DNA of 64,000 nt, taken from the NCBI RefSeq assembly GCF_009295825.1, contig NZ_WHKF01000007.1:106163-170162 (forward strand), written 5' to 3'. The stretch is from Marinifilum sp. N1E240 (lineage in GTDB: Bacteria; Bacteroidota; Bacteroidia; Bacteroidales; Marinifilaceae). Below, piece after piece: positions 55,988 to 64,000 of the stretch (its first letter is position 1; every line of letters starts with the position of its first letter). The translations under genes were made by a program, and so were the position numbers. Below the pieces are notes generated by a model. It made no database searches, was not told where the DNA came from, and was given only the letters and a program-made list of their open reading frames with translations.

Positions 55988-56054
55988 ATGGGGTGAATTT
56001 AAGATTAGGAATCAATTATCATGCAAATAAACGAGAATTTGCTGCAAATCTTGT

Positions 56055-57137
56055 CTAATCCATGAACAGATTGGCAATATCATGACTAAAGCTATTGAAT
56101 CGAACGTTCGAAAGATTGGTTAACACCACTACACAAATCTCCTCTTTTGGATAAATAATCATGTGTGTAGTTGCACCTATTGAACCACCAGAGTGTCCAT
56201 AGAAATAATGACCTTGTCTATCTGTTCCGCTTGCCCAACCAATGCCATATTCTGTCTTTGTTCCATCTAAGGTTTGCTGAGGACGTGTTAATTCATCAAT
56301 CTGCTTTTGACTTAGATATCCAACTTTGCTGTGAGCTTTTGCAAAGCGCATGATATCTTCCGATGTAGATAAAAAGCCACCACCAGCCCATTTAATACTA
56401 TTGTCAACAAATGGTCCATTTATAATTTTATTGTCTTTTGTTCTTTGATAGAAACCGGTTCTATTGGTAATGATGCTATCGGTATGATCGGCAGTTGTAT
56501 TGTGCATTTTTAATGGATCGAACACATGATGTTGCATATAGGAAAGAAACTCTTCACCCGAAGCTTTTTCAACTATTCTACTCAACAAATTCCATCCGTA
56601 ACTTGAATAGTGATATTCTTCTCCTGGATAGGAGATAAGAGGATCATTTTCGAATATCTCTAAAGCATCATCGATATTATCGTAGTGTTTGGCACTTAAA
56701 AACTCATTGCCATTGTAATGGCGAATTCCTGCCAGGTGACCAGCTACCATTCTACTGGTGATTTTTGCTTGTTTTTTAGGGAAATCAGGCAAATAAAACT
56801 GAATGGAAGAATCAAGTTGTAATTTATTTTCATCCCACAATTGAATGAGTGCATCGGCACTTACAGGTTTTGAGATACTTCCTATTCTAAACTTGGTGGT
56901 AGCAGGATTAACCTTGGATTGAGATTCCAAATTTCCATAACCAAATCCTTTGGAGAATACATTCTTACCTTTTACCGAAACGGTTATAGCTAATCCTGGG
57001 ATTTTATTTTTAGCAATAAAATCATTTGTTAATTCAATGGCTTGTTCAAAAGGTTTAGCAGACTCATTTTTTTGACTTTGACATGATAAAACAAGAAGAA
57101 CAAGTAGGCATGCCAGAAATGATTTTGTGAATTTCAT
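56055..57137 (-). CDS. Serine hydrolase (beta-lactamase/AmpC-like), lipoprotein
   Basis: About 360 residues. Lipobox LVLSC (Cys19). The beta-lactamase-fold SxxK nucleophile motif is S87-I-S-K90 in FRIGSISKPVSA. YSSYGWNLL supplies the second Tyr/Asn element, and GHSGGSIGATT gives the HxG motif. Such proteins are D-Ala-D-Ala carboxypeptidases or esterases; resistance is not implied. The ATG at 57137 is used because it starts the signal peptide. It is divergent from the BrkB gene. Confidence 0.87.
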   Translation of the reverse strand: MKFTKSFLACLLVLLVLSCQSQKNESAKPFEQAIELTNDFIAKNKIPGLAITVSVKGKNVFSKGFGYGNLESQSKVNPATTKFRIGSISKPVSADALIQLWDENKLQLDSSIQFYLPDFPKKQAKITSRMVAGHLAGIRHYNGNEFLSAKHYDNIDDALEIFENDPLISYPGEEYHYSSYGWNLLSRIVEKASGEEFLSYMQHHVFDPLKMHNTTADHTDSIITNRTGFYQRTKDNKIINGPFVDNSIKWAGGGFLSTSEDIMRFAKAHSKVGYLSQKQIDELTRPQQTLDGTKTEYGIGWASGTDRQGHYFYGHSGGSIGATTHMIIYPKEEICVVVLTNLSNVRFNSFSHDIANLFMD

Positions 57138-57280
57138 AAGTTTTGATTTGGTGGATGATGAGTTAAAATTATAAAATAATTCAAATATCATTGCACTGAT
57201 TGAGTCAAGTTTAGCATTTGCCAAATCCTCTGCTTTTAACTAATTTGCGAACTATAAAATCCATCATAAAAACCATACGG

Positions 57281-58618
57281 ATGAGTAAAATTCGCAACAA
57301 TTTTGATTTGGTAATGAATTTCCTGAGTAGGGGAGTTTGGAATATGCGTTTGAAAGATTTATCGGGACACCGATATTTCCTGATTCGTCAATTGCGAATT
57401 TATCTTCTGGCAGTAAAGGGTTTTTATGAAGATAAATGTCAGTTGAGAGCTTCTGCATTAACCTTCTATTCCATTTTATCTGTTGTTCCAGTTCTGGCAA
57501 TGGGTTTTGGTATTGCCAAGGGATTTGGATTGGAAAGAATGATAGAAAACGAGCTTAAATCGAGTTTATCGGGACAGGAGGAGGTTTTGAATTGGATCAT
57601 TGAATTTGCCAATAAAATGCTCGACAATACCAAAGAAGCTTATATTGCCGGTTTGGGATTTGTTATCTTGTTTTGGTCGGTGATTAAAGTATTGAGCAAT
57701 ATCGAGGAATCGTTCAACGATGTTTGGCGAATTAAAAAGTCAAGAACCTGGGGGCGCAAGTTTAGCGACTACACGGCGGTAATGATTTTTGCTCCAATTC
57801 TGTTGATTGGTTCAAGTGCAGGAACCGTATTTCTTAAGACCATGATTCAGGAGGTGACTCAAGGGAATACCTTATTAGAAACAGTTGGACCTTTTCTAAC
57901 TTTCTTGATCAATCTGGCTCCTTACTTTCTGGTTTGGATACTATTTACCTTGCTGTATACTTTCATGCCTAATACACATGTGAAGTTTAAATCGGGTTTA
58001 ATTGCAGGGATAATAGCCGGGACAATTTATCAGATCTTCCAAATATTGTATATTGAATTTCAGGGAATGGTGACTACTTACAATGCGATTTACGGTAGTT
58101 TTGCAGCTTTGCCATTGTTCCTGATGTGGTTGCAGTTGAGTTGGCTGGTGGTGTTGTTTGGTGCTGAAATATCTTTTGCCGAGCAAAATGTGGAGAACTA
58201 TGAGTACGAGGCAGAAACCACCGAAATATCCTATGATTACAAGCGTTTGTTGAGTTTGTATGTACTGCACCAGATTGTAGATAATTTTAAACAGGATAAA
58301 GTTCCACTTCATTCTCAGGAGATATCACATCGGTTGGAAATGCCAATCCGATTGGTGAGGGAGATTCTTTTTAATCTGGACAGTGCAGGTTTGATATCAG
58401 AATTGACGACTGAGAAAGACAAGCAAATGGCTTATCAGCCGGCTTTTGATATCAATCACATGAGTGTGAATAAGGTGATTGATGCCTTGGAAAATTCAGG
58501 ATCGGATAAGATTCCAGTTCTGGAAACGGAAGAGTATGCTGATTTAAAGTTGATTATTGAAGAGTACAGGAAGTCATTTTCTGTTGATGGACGTGAGATT
58601 TTGTTGAAAGATATTTAA
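57281..58618 (+). CDS. YihY/virulence factor BrkB family membrane protein
   Basis: 445 residues. YihY-type core: LRASALTFYSILSVVPVLAMGFGIAKGFG, GLGFVILFWSVIKVLSNIEESFNDVWRIKKSR, then several helices ending in YNAIYGSFAALPLFLMWLQLSWLVVLFGAEI. A cytoplasmic C-terminal domain (~310-445) looks like a winged helix (VPLHSQEISHRLEMPIRLVREIL). The function of the family is not settled. The ATG at 57281 avoids overlapping the divergent hydrolase. Confidence 0.88.
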   Translation: MSKIRNNFDLVMNFLSRGVWNMRLKDLSGHRYFLIRQLRIYLLAVKGFYEDKCQLRASALTFYSILSVVPVLAMGFGIAKGFGLERMIENELKSSLSGQEEVLNWIIEFANKMLDNTKEAYIAGLGFVILFWSVIKVLSNIEESFNDVWRIKKSRTWGRKFSDYTAVMIFAPILLIGSSAGTVFLKTMIQEVTQGNTLLETVGPFLTFLINLAPYFLVWILFTLLYTFMPNTHVKFKSGLIAGIIAGTIYQIFQILYIEFQGMVTTYNAIYGSFAALPLFLMWLQLSWLVVLFGAEISFAEQNVENYEYEAETTEISYDYKRLLSLYVLHQIVDNFKQDKVPLHSQEISHRLEMPIRLVREILFNLDSAGLISELTTEKDKQMAYQPAFDINHMSVNKVIDALENSGSDKIPVLETEEYADLKLIIEEYRKSFSVDGREILLKDI

Positions 58619-58628
58619 GCAATAGTGT

Positions 58629-58774
58629 CAAGTTACAAGCTACTAGTAACAAGAATCAAGAAAGAGAATATTTTATCCGGAATGATTATTTGGTGCTTGT
58701 ATTCAGAATTACAAATAAATTTCAAATAGCAGAATGTCACAGGGATCTTGAAACTGGAATCTTGCTACTTGAGA
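58629..58774. repeat. Inverted pair of 7-nt periodic arrays
   Basis: Left array: CAAGTTA, CAAGCTA, CTAGTAA, CAAGAAT, CAAGAAA (58629-58663), exactly seven bases apart. Right array, in reverse orientation: CTTG/CTGG at 58747, 58754, 58761 and 58768. The two arms agree at roughly two-thirds of 29 positions and enclose ~80 bases, so a long imperfect hairpin is possible. The gap (58619-58788) holds nothing else. Confidence 0.65.
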
Positions 58775-58788
58775 CTAAAAATTAATAT

Positions 58789-59031
58789 ATGATTTTCATT
58801 TTTGGAGCAAACGATAAGGTTGTTGAACAGCAACAATGCAGAACGCAAGAACATTGTTACCATTGCAACAATACTACCAATTGGATTTTAGAAAAGAATG
58901 CAACTTATGCCAGTTTCTTTTTCATATCTGTGTTTCCTATTAAAACCCGTTACATTCATTACTGTCCGATTTGTAAGAACGGAAATCAGATGAATCAGGA
59001 TGAGTACAATTGGAAGAAAAATAACGGTTAA
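58789..59031 (+). CDS. Small zinc-ribbon protein
   Basis: 80 residues. N-terminal MIFIFGANDKV and two pairs CYHC and CPIC around a hydrophobic FFFISVFPIK stretch match the zinc-ribbon_15 type of small proteins. They probably bind one zinc ion; function unknown. It stands alone between a repeat and a convergent gene. Confidence 0.7.
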   Translation: MIFIFGANDKVVEQQQCRTQEHCYHCNNTTNWILEKNATYASFFFISVFPIKTRYIHYCPICKNGNQMNQDEYNWKKNNG

Positions 59032-59079
59032 ATAGTTAGCCTGACGACAATTTAGAATTTCGCCAGGCATAAACATTTA

Positions 59080-59793
59080 CTATTTGATTATTCGATATTC
59101 ACCATCTTTTAATAGAGGCAATCCTATTTCTACTCTTGCTTTATTTGTTTCCTGTAGATCTCTAATTATAGGAGGAAGAATGGATTTACTTTCATTATCG
59201 TATTGTTTGTTAGTTCCATATAATTGTGGTTCTCGTAAGATTTTTGCCTGCATATTATCATAGAAGTTGGCAAAATCTTTAGCTGGCATGCGTCCTGCTT
59301 TTATTTCGTGTAAAAATAATTGGGTATAAGATTCCTGGTAAAGTTTTACATCCCAATCCTTTGGTGGATGCAATAACAAAAGCACTTGCAAGTAATGTTT
59401 CTCTTTTAAGATTGATTTTGGCAAGTAGCCATAAGTATTCAACATCCCCCGAAGTAGTAAATGATTCTCGAAATCCAATCGATGTTGTAGTTGCCATAAA
59501 GAATCCGAAATATGTTTATCCAAGGATAATTTAAGTGAGGATCTGTAAGTCCATCCCTGCTGTATGCCATAATTATCGAATACAGAATCAATTTTTGCGA
59601 TCACATCATCATCCATTGTTTTATTGGATAAATAGTTTCTATACTTTTGATCATTCTCTGAGATTTTCTCAGCAAGTTGATGGAGGTATTTCTTCTCATC
59701 ATTGCTAAAATCACTTTCCTTAATTAAAGTTTGTCCCAAGCATGAATAGCATTGAGTTATAAGAAGGATGGTAATCCAATAAATTCTATTCAT
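59080..59793 (-). CDS. Secreted DUF6624-like protein
   Basis: 237 residues with a signal peptide (about 1-21, ending CLGQ). The mature part is helical. The C-terminal signature REPQLYGTNKQYDNES...NKARVEIGLPLL is like DUF6624 proteins, often found outside the cytoplasm of Bacteroidota. No catalytic function is known. It is divergent from the next histidine kinase gene. Confidence 0.65.
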   Translation of the reverse strand: MNRIYWITILLITQCYSCLGQTLIKESDFSNDEKKYLHQLAEKISENDQKYRNYLSNKTMDDDVIAKIDSVFDNYGIQQGWTYRSSLKLSLDKHISDSLWQLQHRLDFENHLLLRGMLNTYGYLPKSILKEKHYLQVLLLLHPPKDWDVKLYQESYTQLFLHEIKAGRMPAKDFANFYDNMQAKILREPQLYGTNKQYDNESKSILPPIIRDLQETNKARVEIGLPLLKDGEYRIIK

Positions 59794-59933
59794 AGTTTTT
59801 AATTTATTTGTTATTTGGTAAAGGAAAGAAGTTTACCTAGATGGTTTTTTTATTAAAATGCGAAGATGATTTAATCAATACTTAAATAACTTAATGAAAA
59901 CCTAACAAGTAATAAGTTGCACTTAAATATTTC

Positions 59934-59941
59934 TATTTTTG
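59934..59941 (+). promoter_or_regulatory. -7 box directly before kinase gene
   Basis: TATTTTTG, an exact TAnnTTTG, ends only five bases before the ATG at 59946, so the mRNA would be nearly leaderless if this box is used. Upstream, CTTAATG and CCTAACA (from 59891 to about 59908) repeat with an 11-bp period, weakly like the 19-base operators. Confidence 0.45.
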
Positions 59942-59945
59942 AGGT

Positions 59946-61295
59946 ATGATTCCATCTAAAACCCGCTATTCTTTATTGAGTTCCGTTGCCTTTATAATTA
60001 TGGTTTTACTAATAATTATACAGGTTCGTTGGTTTACTTCAGCTATTGATTATCAACAAAAAGAATCGCATCAAAAATTGAATCAAATTATTCCTGACAT
60101 AGCTCTTGAAATTAATGGTATAAACCATACTTTATTTCATAAGCATGGTGTTAAAACAGAAGATTTACCTAAAGAAAAAATTGAGAATAAGATTGATTCA
60201 GTATTAAAGTTGAATGGGTTTGATAAACAGATTTATTATGCGATATATCAGGCTGATACAGATGGTATCTTTTTAAGTAATACCGATGAATATCAAAAAG
60301 AGCTTTTACGATCGGATATAAAATCTTGTTTAAGTAGTATTATATCTTTTTCGTTTGCTGAGGATAATAGAAAAAGAAAAGGTGAACGCGATGAGGAATT
60401 CAACTCAAGAATAATTAAACAGTCAACCTTTCAGTATTTTAGCCCGGTTATAGGGATAAATCAATCAAAAGAGAGTGATTTATGGCTGTCTTTATATCAA
60501 GAGCGACAATTATCTAATGATATAGCCTCTTTGTTAGGACAGTTTATTCTAAATATATTGCTGCTGATCATCCTATTTATTTTACTAGTCTATTTATTGA
60601 AATCATTGGCAAAGCACAAGAAGATGAGTCAAATAAAGAATGACTTTTTCAATAATTTGTCTCATGAATTTAAATTGCCTATTGGATCAATTCGATTGGC
60701 TTCGAAAGTATTGCGACAAGCTACCAATGAAGAAAAAAAGAATTCTTATCACAAGATTATCGAAAACGAGAGTGAGTTACTGGAAGAGCAAGTAGATAAA
60801 TTGCTACGATTTTCGATGTTCGAAAATGAATTCTCATTTAAAGAGAATCAGGAATTAAACCTTCATGAGATTATAAAATGTATTCCCGAGAAGTTGAAAA
60901 TACTAATCGAGAAGAATAATGCAGAGCTTAAATTAGATCTACAATCAACAGAAACGATACTTGTGGGCGACAAGGACATGCTTATCAGTAGTTTCGTAAA
61001 TATTGTGGAAAATAGTTTGAAATATTCGGAAGAGGGAGTTACTATTACAATAAGCACAAGTTATAAAGCGAAGCAAAGAGTTATAAGAATTATAGATAAT
61101 GGTCCTGGAATAGATCCTAAGTTTGAAAATCAAATATTTGATCGTTTTTTCAGAGCAAATCAGGAAAATCAATATCAAGGAAAAGGATTTGGAATTGGTT
61201 TAAGTTATGTGAAAAGTATTATAGAAGCGCATAATGGAACTATCAAATTGTTGAATCACTACCCTAAGGGATGTGAATTTGTCATTAATTTATAA
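59946..61295 (+). CDS. Sensor histidine kinase of second two-component pair
   Basis: 449 residues. TM1 ~11-28, a ~165-residue extracytoplasmic sensor region, TM2 ~199-220, then the phosphoacceptor His240 in NNLSHEFKLPIGSIRLASKVL. ATP-binding motifs: VENSLKYSEEG, DNGPGIDP, and GKGFGIGLSYVKSII. Intact kinase. The cognate response regulator begins two bases after the stop. The H-box has Lys where Arg/Lys-Thr is commonest, not a defect. Confidence 0.92.
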   Translation: MIPSKTRYSLLSSVAFIIMVLLIIIQVRWFTSAIDYQQKESHQKLNQIIPDIALEINGINHTLFHKHGVKTEDLPKEKIENKIDSVLKLNGFDKQIYYAIYQADTDGIFLSNTDEYQKELLRSDIKSCLSSIISFSFAEDNRKRKGERDEEFNSRIIKQSTFQYFSPVIGINQSKESDLWLSLYQERQLSNDIASLLGQFILNILLLIILFILLVYLLKSLAKHKKMSQIKNDFFNNLSHEFKLPIGSIRLASKVLRQATNEEKKNSYHKIIENESELLEEQVDKLLRFSMFENEFSFKENQELNLHEIIKCIPEKLKILIEKNNAELKLDLQSTETILVGDKDMLISSFVNIVENSLKYSEEGVTITISTSYKAKQRVIRIIDNGPGIDPKFENQIFDRFFRANQENQYQGKGFGIGLSYVKSIIEAHNGTIKLLNHYPKGCEFVINL

Positions 61296-61297
61296 GT

Positions 61298-61972
61298 ATG
61301 AAGCGGATATTATTATTGGAAGATGATCGAAGTTTTGGATATATTTTATCTGAGTATTTATCTATGCAAGAATTTCAGGTAGTTTGGGTTCAAACAGGAG
61401 AGGAAGTTTTAAAAATATTGGAAAACGACAATTTTGACTTAGCTCTTTTGGATGTAATGCTTCCAGGAATCGATGGATATGAATTGGCTAAAATCTTAAT
61501 GAAAAAACATGATGATCTACCATTTCTATTTCTTAGTGCTAAATCATTGAAAATAGATAAGCTAAAAGGATTTAAGTTGGGAGCGATTGATTTTATTACA
61601 AAGCCAATTGATGAAGAATTATTAGTTGCAAAAATCAATGCCATATTAAATCAAGCTAAGAATAGTAAAGGTGAGGACAATTCTATAGAAATAGGCTGTT
61701 ATGAGTTTAATCCTAAGTTGTTTCAATTAAAATATAAAGAGGAAATTATAAAACTAACTGCCAGAGAGTCTGAACTGTTATTGATGTTATGCGAGCATAA
61801 AAATAATTTACTTTCGAGAAAGAAAGCATTGAATGAAATCTGGGGAACAAACGATGAGTTTAATCGGAAAAGTATGGATGTATTCATTTCTAAATTGAGA
61901 AAATACCTGAATAAAGACAGAAGCATTACCATTGATAACATACATGGGAAGGGATTCATTTTTTCATGCTAA
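61298..61972 (+). CDS. OmpR-family response regulator of second two-component pair
   Basis: 224 residues. Receiver Asp52 in LALLDVMLPGIDG, acidic pair D9-D10, Ser80 in LFLSAKS and Lys102 in ITKPIDEEL. A winged-helix output domain follows (IKLTARESELLLMLCEHKNNLLSRKKAL and DVFISKLRKYL...IDNIHGKGFIF). It is paired with the upstream kinase; the two-base gap implies one operon. Targets unknown. Confidence 0.94.
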   Translation: MKRILLLEDDRSFGYILSEYLSMQEFQVVWVQTGEEVLKILENDNFDLALLDVMLPGIDGYELAKILMKKHDDLPFLFLSAKSLKIDKLKGFKLGAIDFITKPIDEELLVAKINAILNQAKNSKGEDNSIEIGCYEFNPKLFQLKYKEEIIKLTARESELLLMLCEHKNNLLSRKKALNEIWGTNDEFNRKSMDVFISKLRKYLNKDRSITIDNIHGKGFIFSC

Positions 61973-62126
61973 TATTGATTGTACGATAATGGCTTAAATT
62001 TATAGTTTAATCTATCTGTCAATTCCTATTATTGATTATTTTTACCTGAGATTTGATTACTTACAATTGATTTGTAAATATCAGGTATCCCAAAAGCCAA
62101 ATTGACAATACCTTAAATTCAAATTA

Positions 62127-63689
62127 ATGAACAGATCTGTTATCTGTGTTTTCATGCTTTGCGTAATGATGCTATCATCGTGTACACAAGCGAATAAACA
62201 AAAGAAAGACCTTCCGAAAATCGCTATTGCTGGATTTTGGATAGAGTCCAGTACTTTTTCTCCTGCCAGAAGTGATGTAAATTCCTTTAAACAGTTGCGA
62301 GGAGATGAAATATTCAACTATTACCCATTCTTTGGAGTAGATTCTAGCTTAAGAAAAGCTGCCAATTGGTTTCCTACACTTCGTGCAAGAGCAATCCCAG
62401 GAGGTATGGTTACTAAGGAAACTTACGAAAGCCTGGTAGGTGAGATTCTTGAAAAGTTGAAGAAGAATATGCCTTACGATGGATTGTTTTTAGATATCCA
62501 TGGAGCGAGTAGCGTAGAGGGAATGGATGATCCGGAAGGAGATTTGATCACTCGTATTAGAGAGGTAATAGGAACTGAATGTATGATCTCTACCAGTATG
62601 GATTTGCATGGAAATGTAACCCCTGAATTGGTAAAGCATACCGATTTAATTACCTGTTTCCGATTAGCTCCACACGAGGATGCTATGGAAACAAGAAGAA
62701 GAGCCGTTCAAAACCTCTTGGATCGCTTAGAAAGTGGAAAAGGGAAACCGAAGTACAAAGCCTGGGTTCCTGTACCAGTTCTTTTACCTGGTGAGAAAAC
62801 TAGTACCCGAATTGAGCCAGGAAAGAGTTTATATGCCAAAATTGATCCTTTGACACAGACTGATGGCGTAATTGACGCTGCCATTTGGGTGGGTTACGCC
62901 TGGGGCGATGCGCCAAGAAATACAGCAACAGTTACCGCTTATGGCGATAGCAAGGAGGAAGTTGCCAAAGCAGCAGAATACCTGGCAAAAAGCTTTTGGG
63001 ATGTTCGTGAAAAGTTTGAGTTTGTAGCACCTGTGGCTAATTTAGAGGAGTGTTTAAACAAAGCAATTGCCAGTAAGAAGCAACCCTTTATTATTAGTGA
63101 TATGGGAGATAACCCAACGGCTGGAGGAGCAGGAGATGTGACCTGGACATTGCAGGAAGTACTGAAAAGACCTGAGTTTAAAAAAGCTGATGGTCCTTCG
63201 GTGATTTATGCCTCGATTCCGGGACCTAAGTTTGTGGAGAAGGCAATTGAATTGGGTGAAGGAGCTATGATTGAAGCATCGGCAGGAGCAAATGTTGATG
63301 CCAGATATGCCGGACCAGTGATGCTGAAGGGTAAGATTGAAAAAATACGTCATGGCGATAAGCATGCGGAGACTGAAGTGGTGGTGAAAGTGGGAAGTGT
63401 ACATGTAATTGTTACCAAAATCCGTAAGCCATATCATCATGAAGCCGATTTTACCAATTTAGGACTGAATCCGCGCAAGACGGATATTGTAATGGTGAAG
63501 ATAGGTTACCTGGTGCCGGAACTGTACAACATGAGAGGTGATTGGTTGATGGCACAAACGCCAGGTGGAGTAGATCAGGATTTGGAGCGCATTGGCTACA
63601 AGAGAATCAAACGCCCGATGTTTCCTTTGGATGGGGATATGGAAGATCCTGATTTATCAGCGAGAATCATTCCCTTATCGAATGAATAG
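62127..63689 (+). CDS. M81 family metallopeptidase (MlrC-like), lipoprotein
   Basis: 520 residues with lipobox MLSSC (Cys19). The MlrC/DUF1485 layout is visible: IAIAGFWIESSTFSP near the N-terminus, GLFLDIHGASSVEGMDDPEGDLI with a DxHG metal motif, TSMDLHGNVTPELV with a second DLHGN, and the C-terminal domain with ISDMGDNPTAGGAGDVTW and IMLKG-like turns. Named after the microcystin-degrading MlrC; most members, including this one, have unknown substrates. It stands alone and has its own terminator. Confidence 0.88.
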   Translation: MNRSVICVFMLCVMMLSSCTQANKQKKDLPKIAIAGFWIESSTFSPARSDVNSFKQLRGDEIFNYYPFFGVDSSLRKAANWFPTLRARAIPGGMVTKETYESLVGEILEKLKKNMPYDGLFLDIHGASSVEGMDDPEGDLITRIREVIGTECMISTSMDLHGNVTPELVKHTDLITCFRLAPHEDAMETRRRAVQNLLDRLESGKGKPKYKAWVPVPVLLPGEKTSTRIEPGKSLYAKIDPLTQTDGVIDAAIWVGYAWGDAPRNTATVTAYGDSKEEVAKAAEYLAKSFWDVREKFEFVAPVANLEECLNKAIASKKQPFIISDMGDNPTAGGAGDVTWTLQEVLKRPEFKKADGPSVIYASIPGPKFVEKAIELGEGAMIEASAGANVDARYAGPVMLKGKIEKIRHGDKHAETEVVVKVGSVHVIVTKIRKPYHHEADFTNLGLNPRKTDIVMVKIGYLVPELYNMRGDWLMAQTPGGVDQDLERIGYKRIKRPMFPLDGDMEDPDLSARIIPLSNE

Positions 63690-63710
63690 AATGCAATAAA
63701 TAAGATTTAG

Positions 63711-63745
63711 AAGAGACGTACGGTGGTACGTCTCTTTTTGTTTTA
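63711..63745 (+). terminator. Terminator after MlrC-like gene
   Basis: AAGAGACGTAC, GGTG loop, GTACGTCTCTT, then a T-run: a perfect 11-bp stem. Confidence 0.9.
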
Positions 63746-63761
63746 AGTAATGTCTTTGATT

Positions 63762-63836
63762 TTGTCCTCAAGCCGGACGGGCTCTTCATTTTTGGCTTGA
63801 CCCAAAAACGAAGCAAAAAGCTCAAGGCTGCATTAA
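63762..63836. repeat. Possible dispersed Bacteroidota repeat
   Basis: A GC-richer start (CCGGACGGGCTC) leads into TTTTTGG, a CTTGAC spacer and CCAAAAA (63789-63808), then AACGAAGCAAAAAGCTCAAGG. I recall similar stretches scattered in Bacteroidota genomes; only one copy is in this window, so the call is tentative. From 63837 to the end of the window nothing else is recognised. Confidence 0.35.
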
Positions 63837-64000
63837 AAAGATCATGATTCTTATTGCAATACTTAAGTACGGTCGGGTGATATACTCTAGTAAAATCAAA
63901 ATTTTAAGCCACATTTTTTGAGGAGCTATTATTAATATTCTTTTCTCTAGGGTCAAGGCATATATAATCTCGGCTATATGGTACTTTACTTTTTACTACG

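Noticed and set aside
59039..59068. Inverted repeat GCCTG...CAGGC after the DUF6624-like gene
   Set aside because: Interrupted stem and no T-run on the leftward side; not a convincing terminator.

Overview
The window reads as the chromosome of an AT-rich Bacteroidota bacterium, most likely an order Marinilabiliales / family Marinifilaceae type marine organism. The phylum call rests on repeated Bacteroidota promoter boxes (TTTG about 17-21 bases before TAnnTTTG), on the near absence of Shine-Dalgarno sequences, on GH92 enzymes and many lipoproteins, and on an ATP synthase split into two loci. The family call is inference from overall protein character. About 58 protein genes are seen; no rRNA, tRNA, CRISPR array or transposase was found.

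Layout. 1-8.4 kb: the end of an AspT/YidE-type permease, a 7/21-nt periodic repeat, and housekeeping genes (exodeoxyribonuclease III, RsgA, AIM24, tRNA 2-selenouridine synthase, YceI, an orphan histidine kinase, YceD, L32). 8.6-16.4 kb: fabH, then bactofilin-atpZ-(AtpI-like)-atpB-E-F-H-A-G. 16.4-20.8 kb: leftward genes for secreted or lipoprotein products (S41 peptidase, outer-membrane-like protein, TraB-like lipoprotein, unknown) and a 7TM-AraC regulator. 21.0-32.5 kb: a rightward mannose module made of a GntR regulator, ROK sugar kinase, FucP-type transporter, two GH92 mannosidases, a six-hairpin glycosidase and a two-domain mannose-6-phosphate isomerase. 32.6-39.8 kb: C_GCAxxG_C_C protein, methyltransferase, Na/Pi cotransporter, MMPL exporter and prenyl synthase. 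39.9-41.8 kb: atpD-atpC, about 23.5 kb from the rest of the ATP synthase. 41.8-46.6 kb: GT9, glutathione peroxidase, lipid kinase and an LTA-synthase-like transferase. 46.7-56.0 kb: a long leftward locus with one response regulator, two paralogous sensor kinases, GT2, LAB_N protein, ArnT-like GT39, sugar epimerase, a small secreted protein and a membrane 4Fe-4S protein. 56-64 kb: serine hydrolase, YihY/BrkB, zinc ribbon, DUF6624-like protein, a second kinase-regulator pair, an M81/MlrC-type protein and a possible dispersed repeat.

How genes may work together. The mannose module can be read as a whole pathway: GH92 enzymes release mannose outside, the FHS transporter imports it, the ROK kinase phosphorylates it and the isomerase makes fructose-6-phosphate. 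The GntR regulator probably controls this through a 12-bp palindrome, ATGTTCAAACAT, found at its own promoter and again at the start of the first GH92 gene. The 46-56 kb locus resembles a PmrAB/Arn-type envelope lipid modification system. An identical 19-base site made of two TCTAACA half-sites spaced 11 bp apart, the usual geometry for an OmpR/PhoB-family regulator, lies before the glycosyltransferase operon and again before the LTA-synthase-like gene. The Na/Pi cotransporter has a Pho-box-like pair of 11-bp direct repeats directly upstream of its -7 box.

The best candidates for something undescribed are the 19-base shared operator with its duplicated kinases and lipid-modification genes, the SusC/D-less mannose module with its fused isomerase, and the heptamer-periodic repeats. 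All regulatory assignments are inference from sequence patterns.
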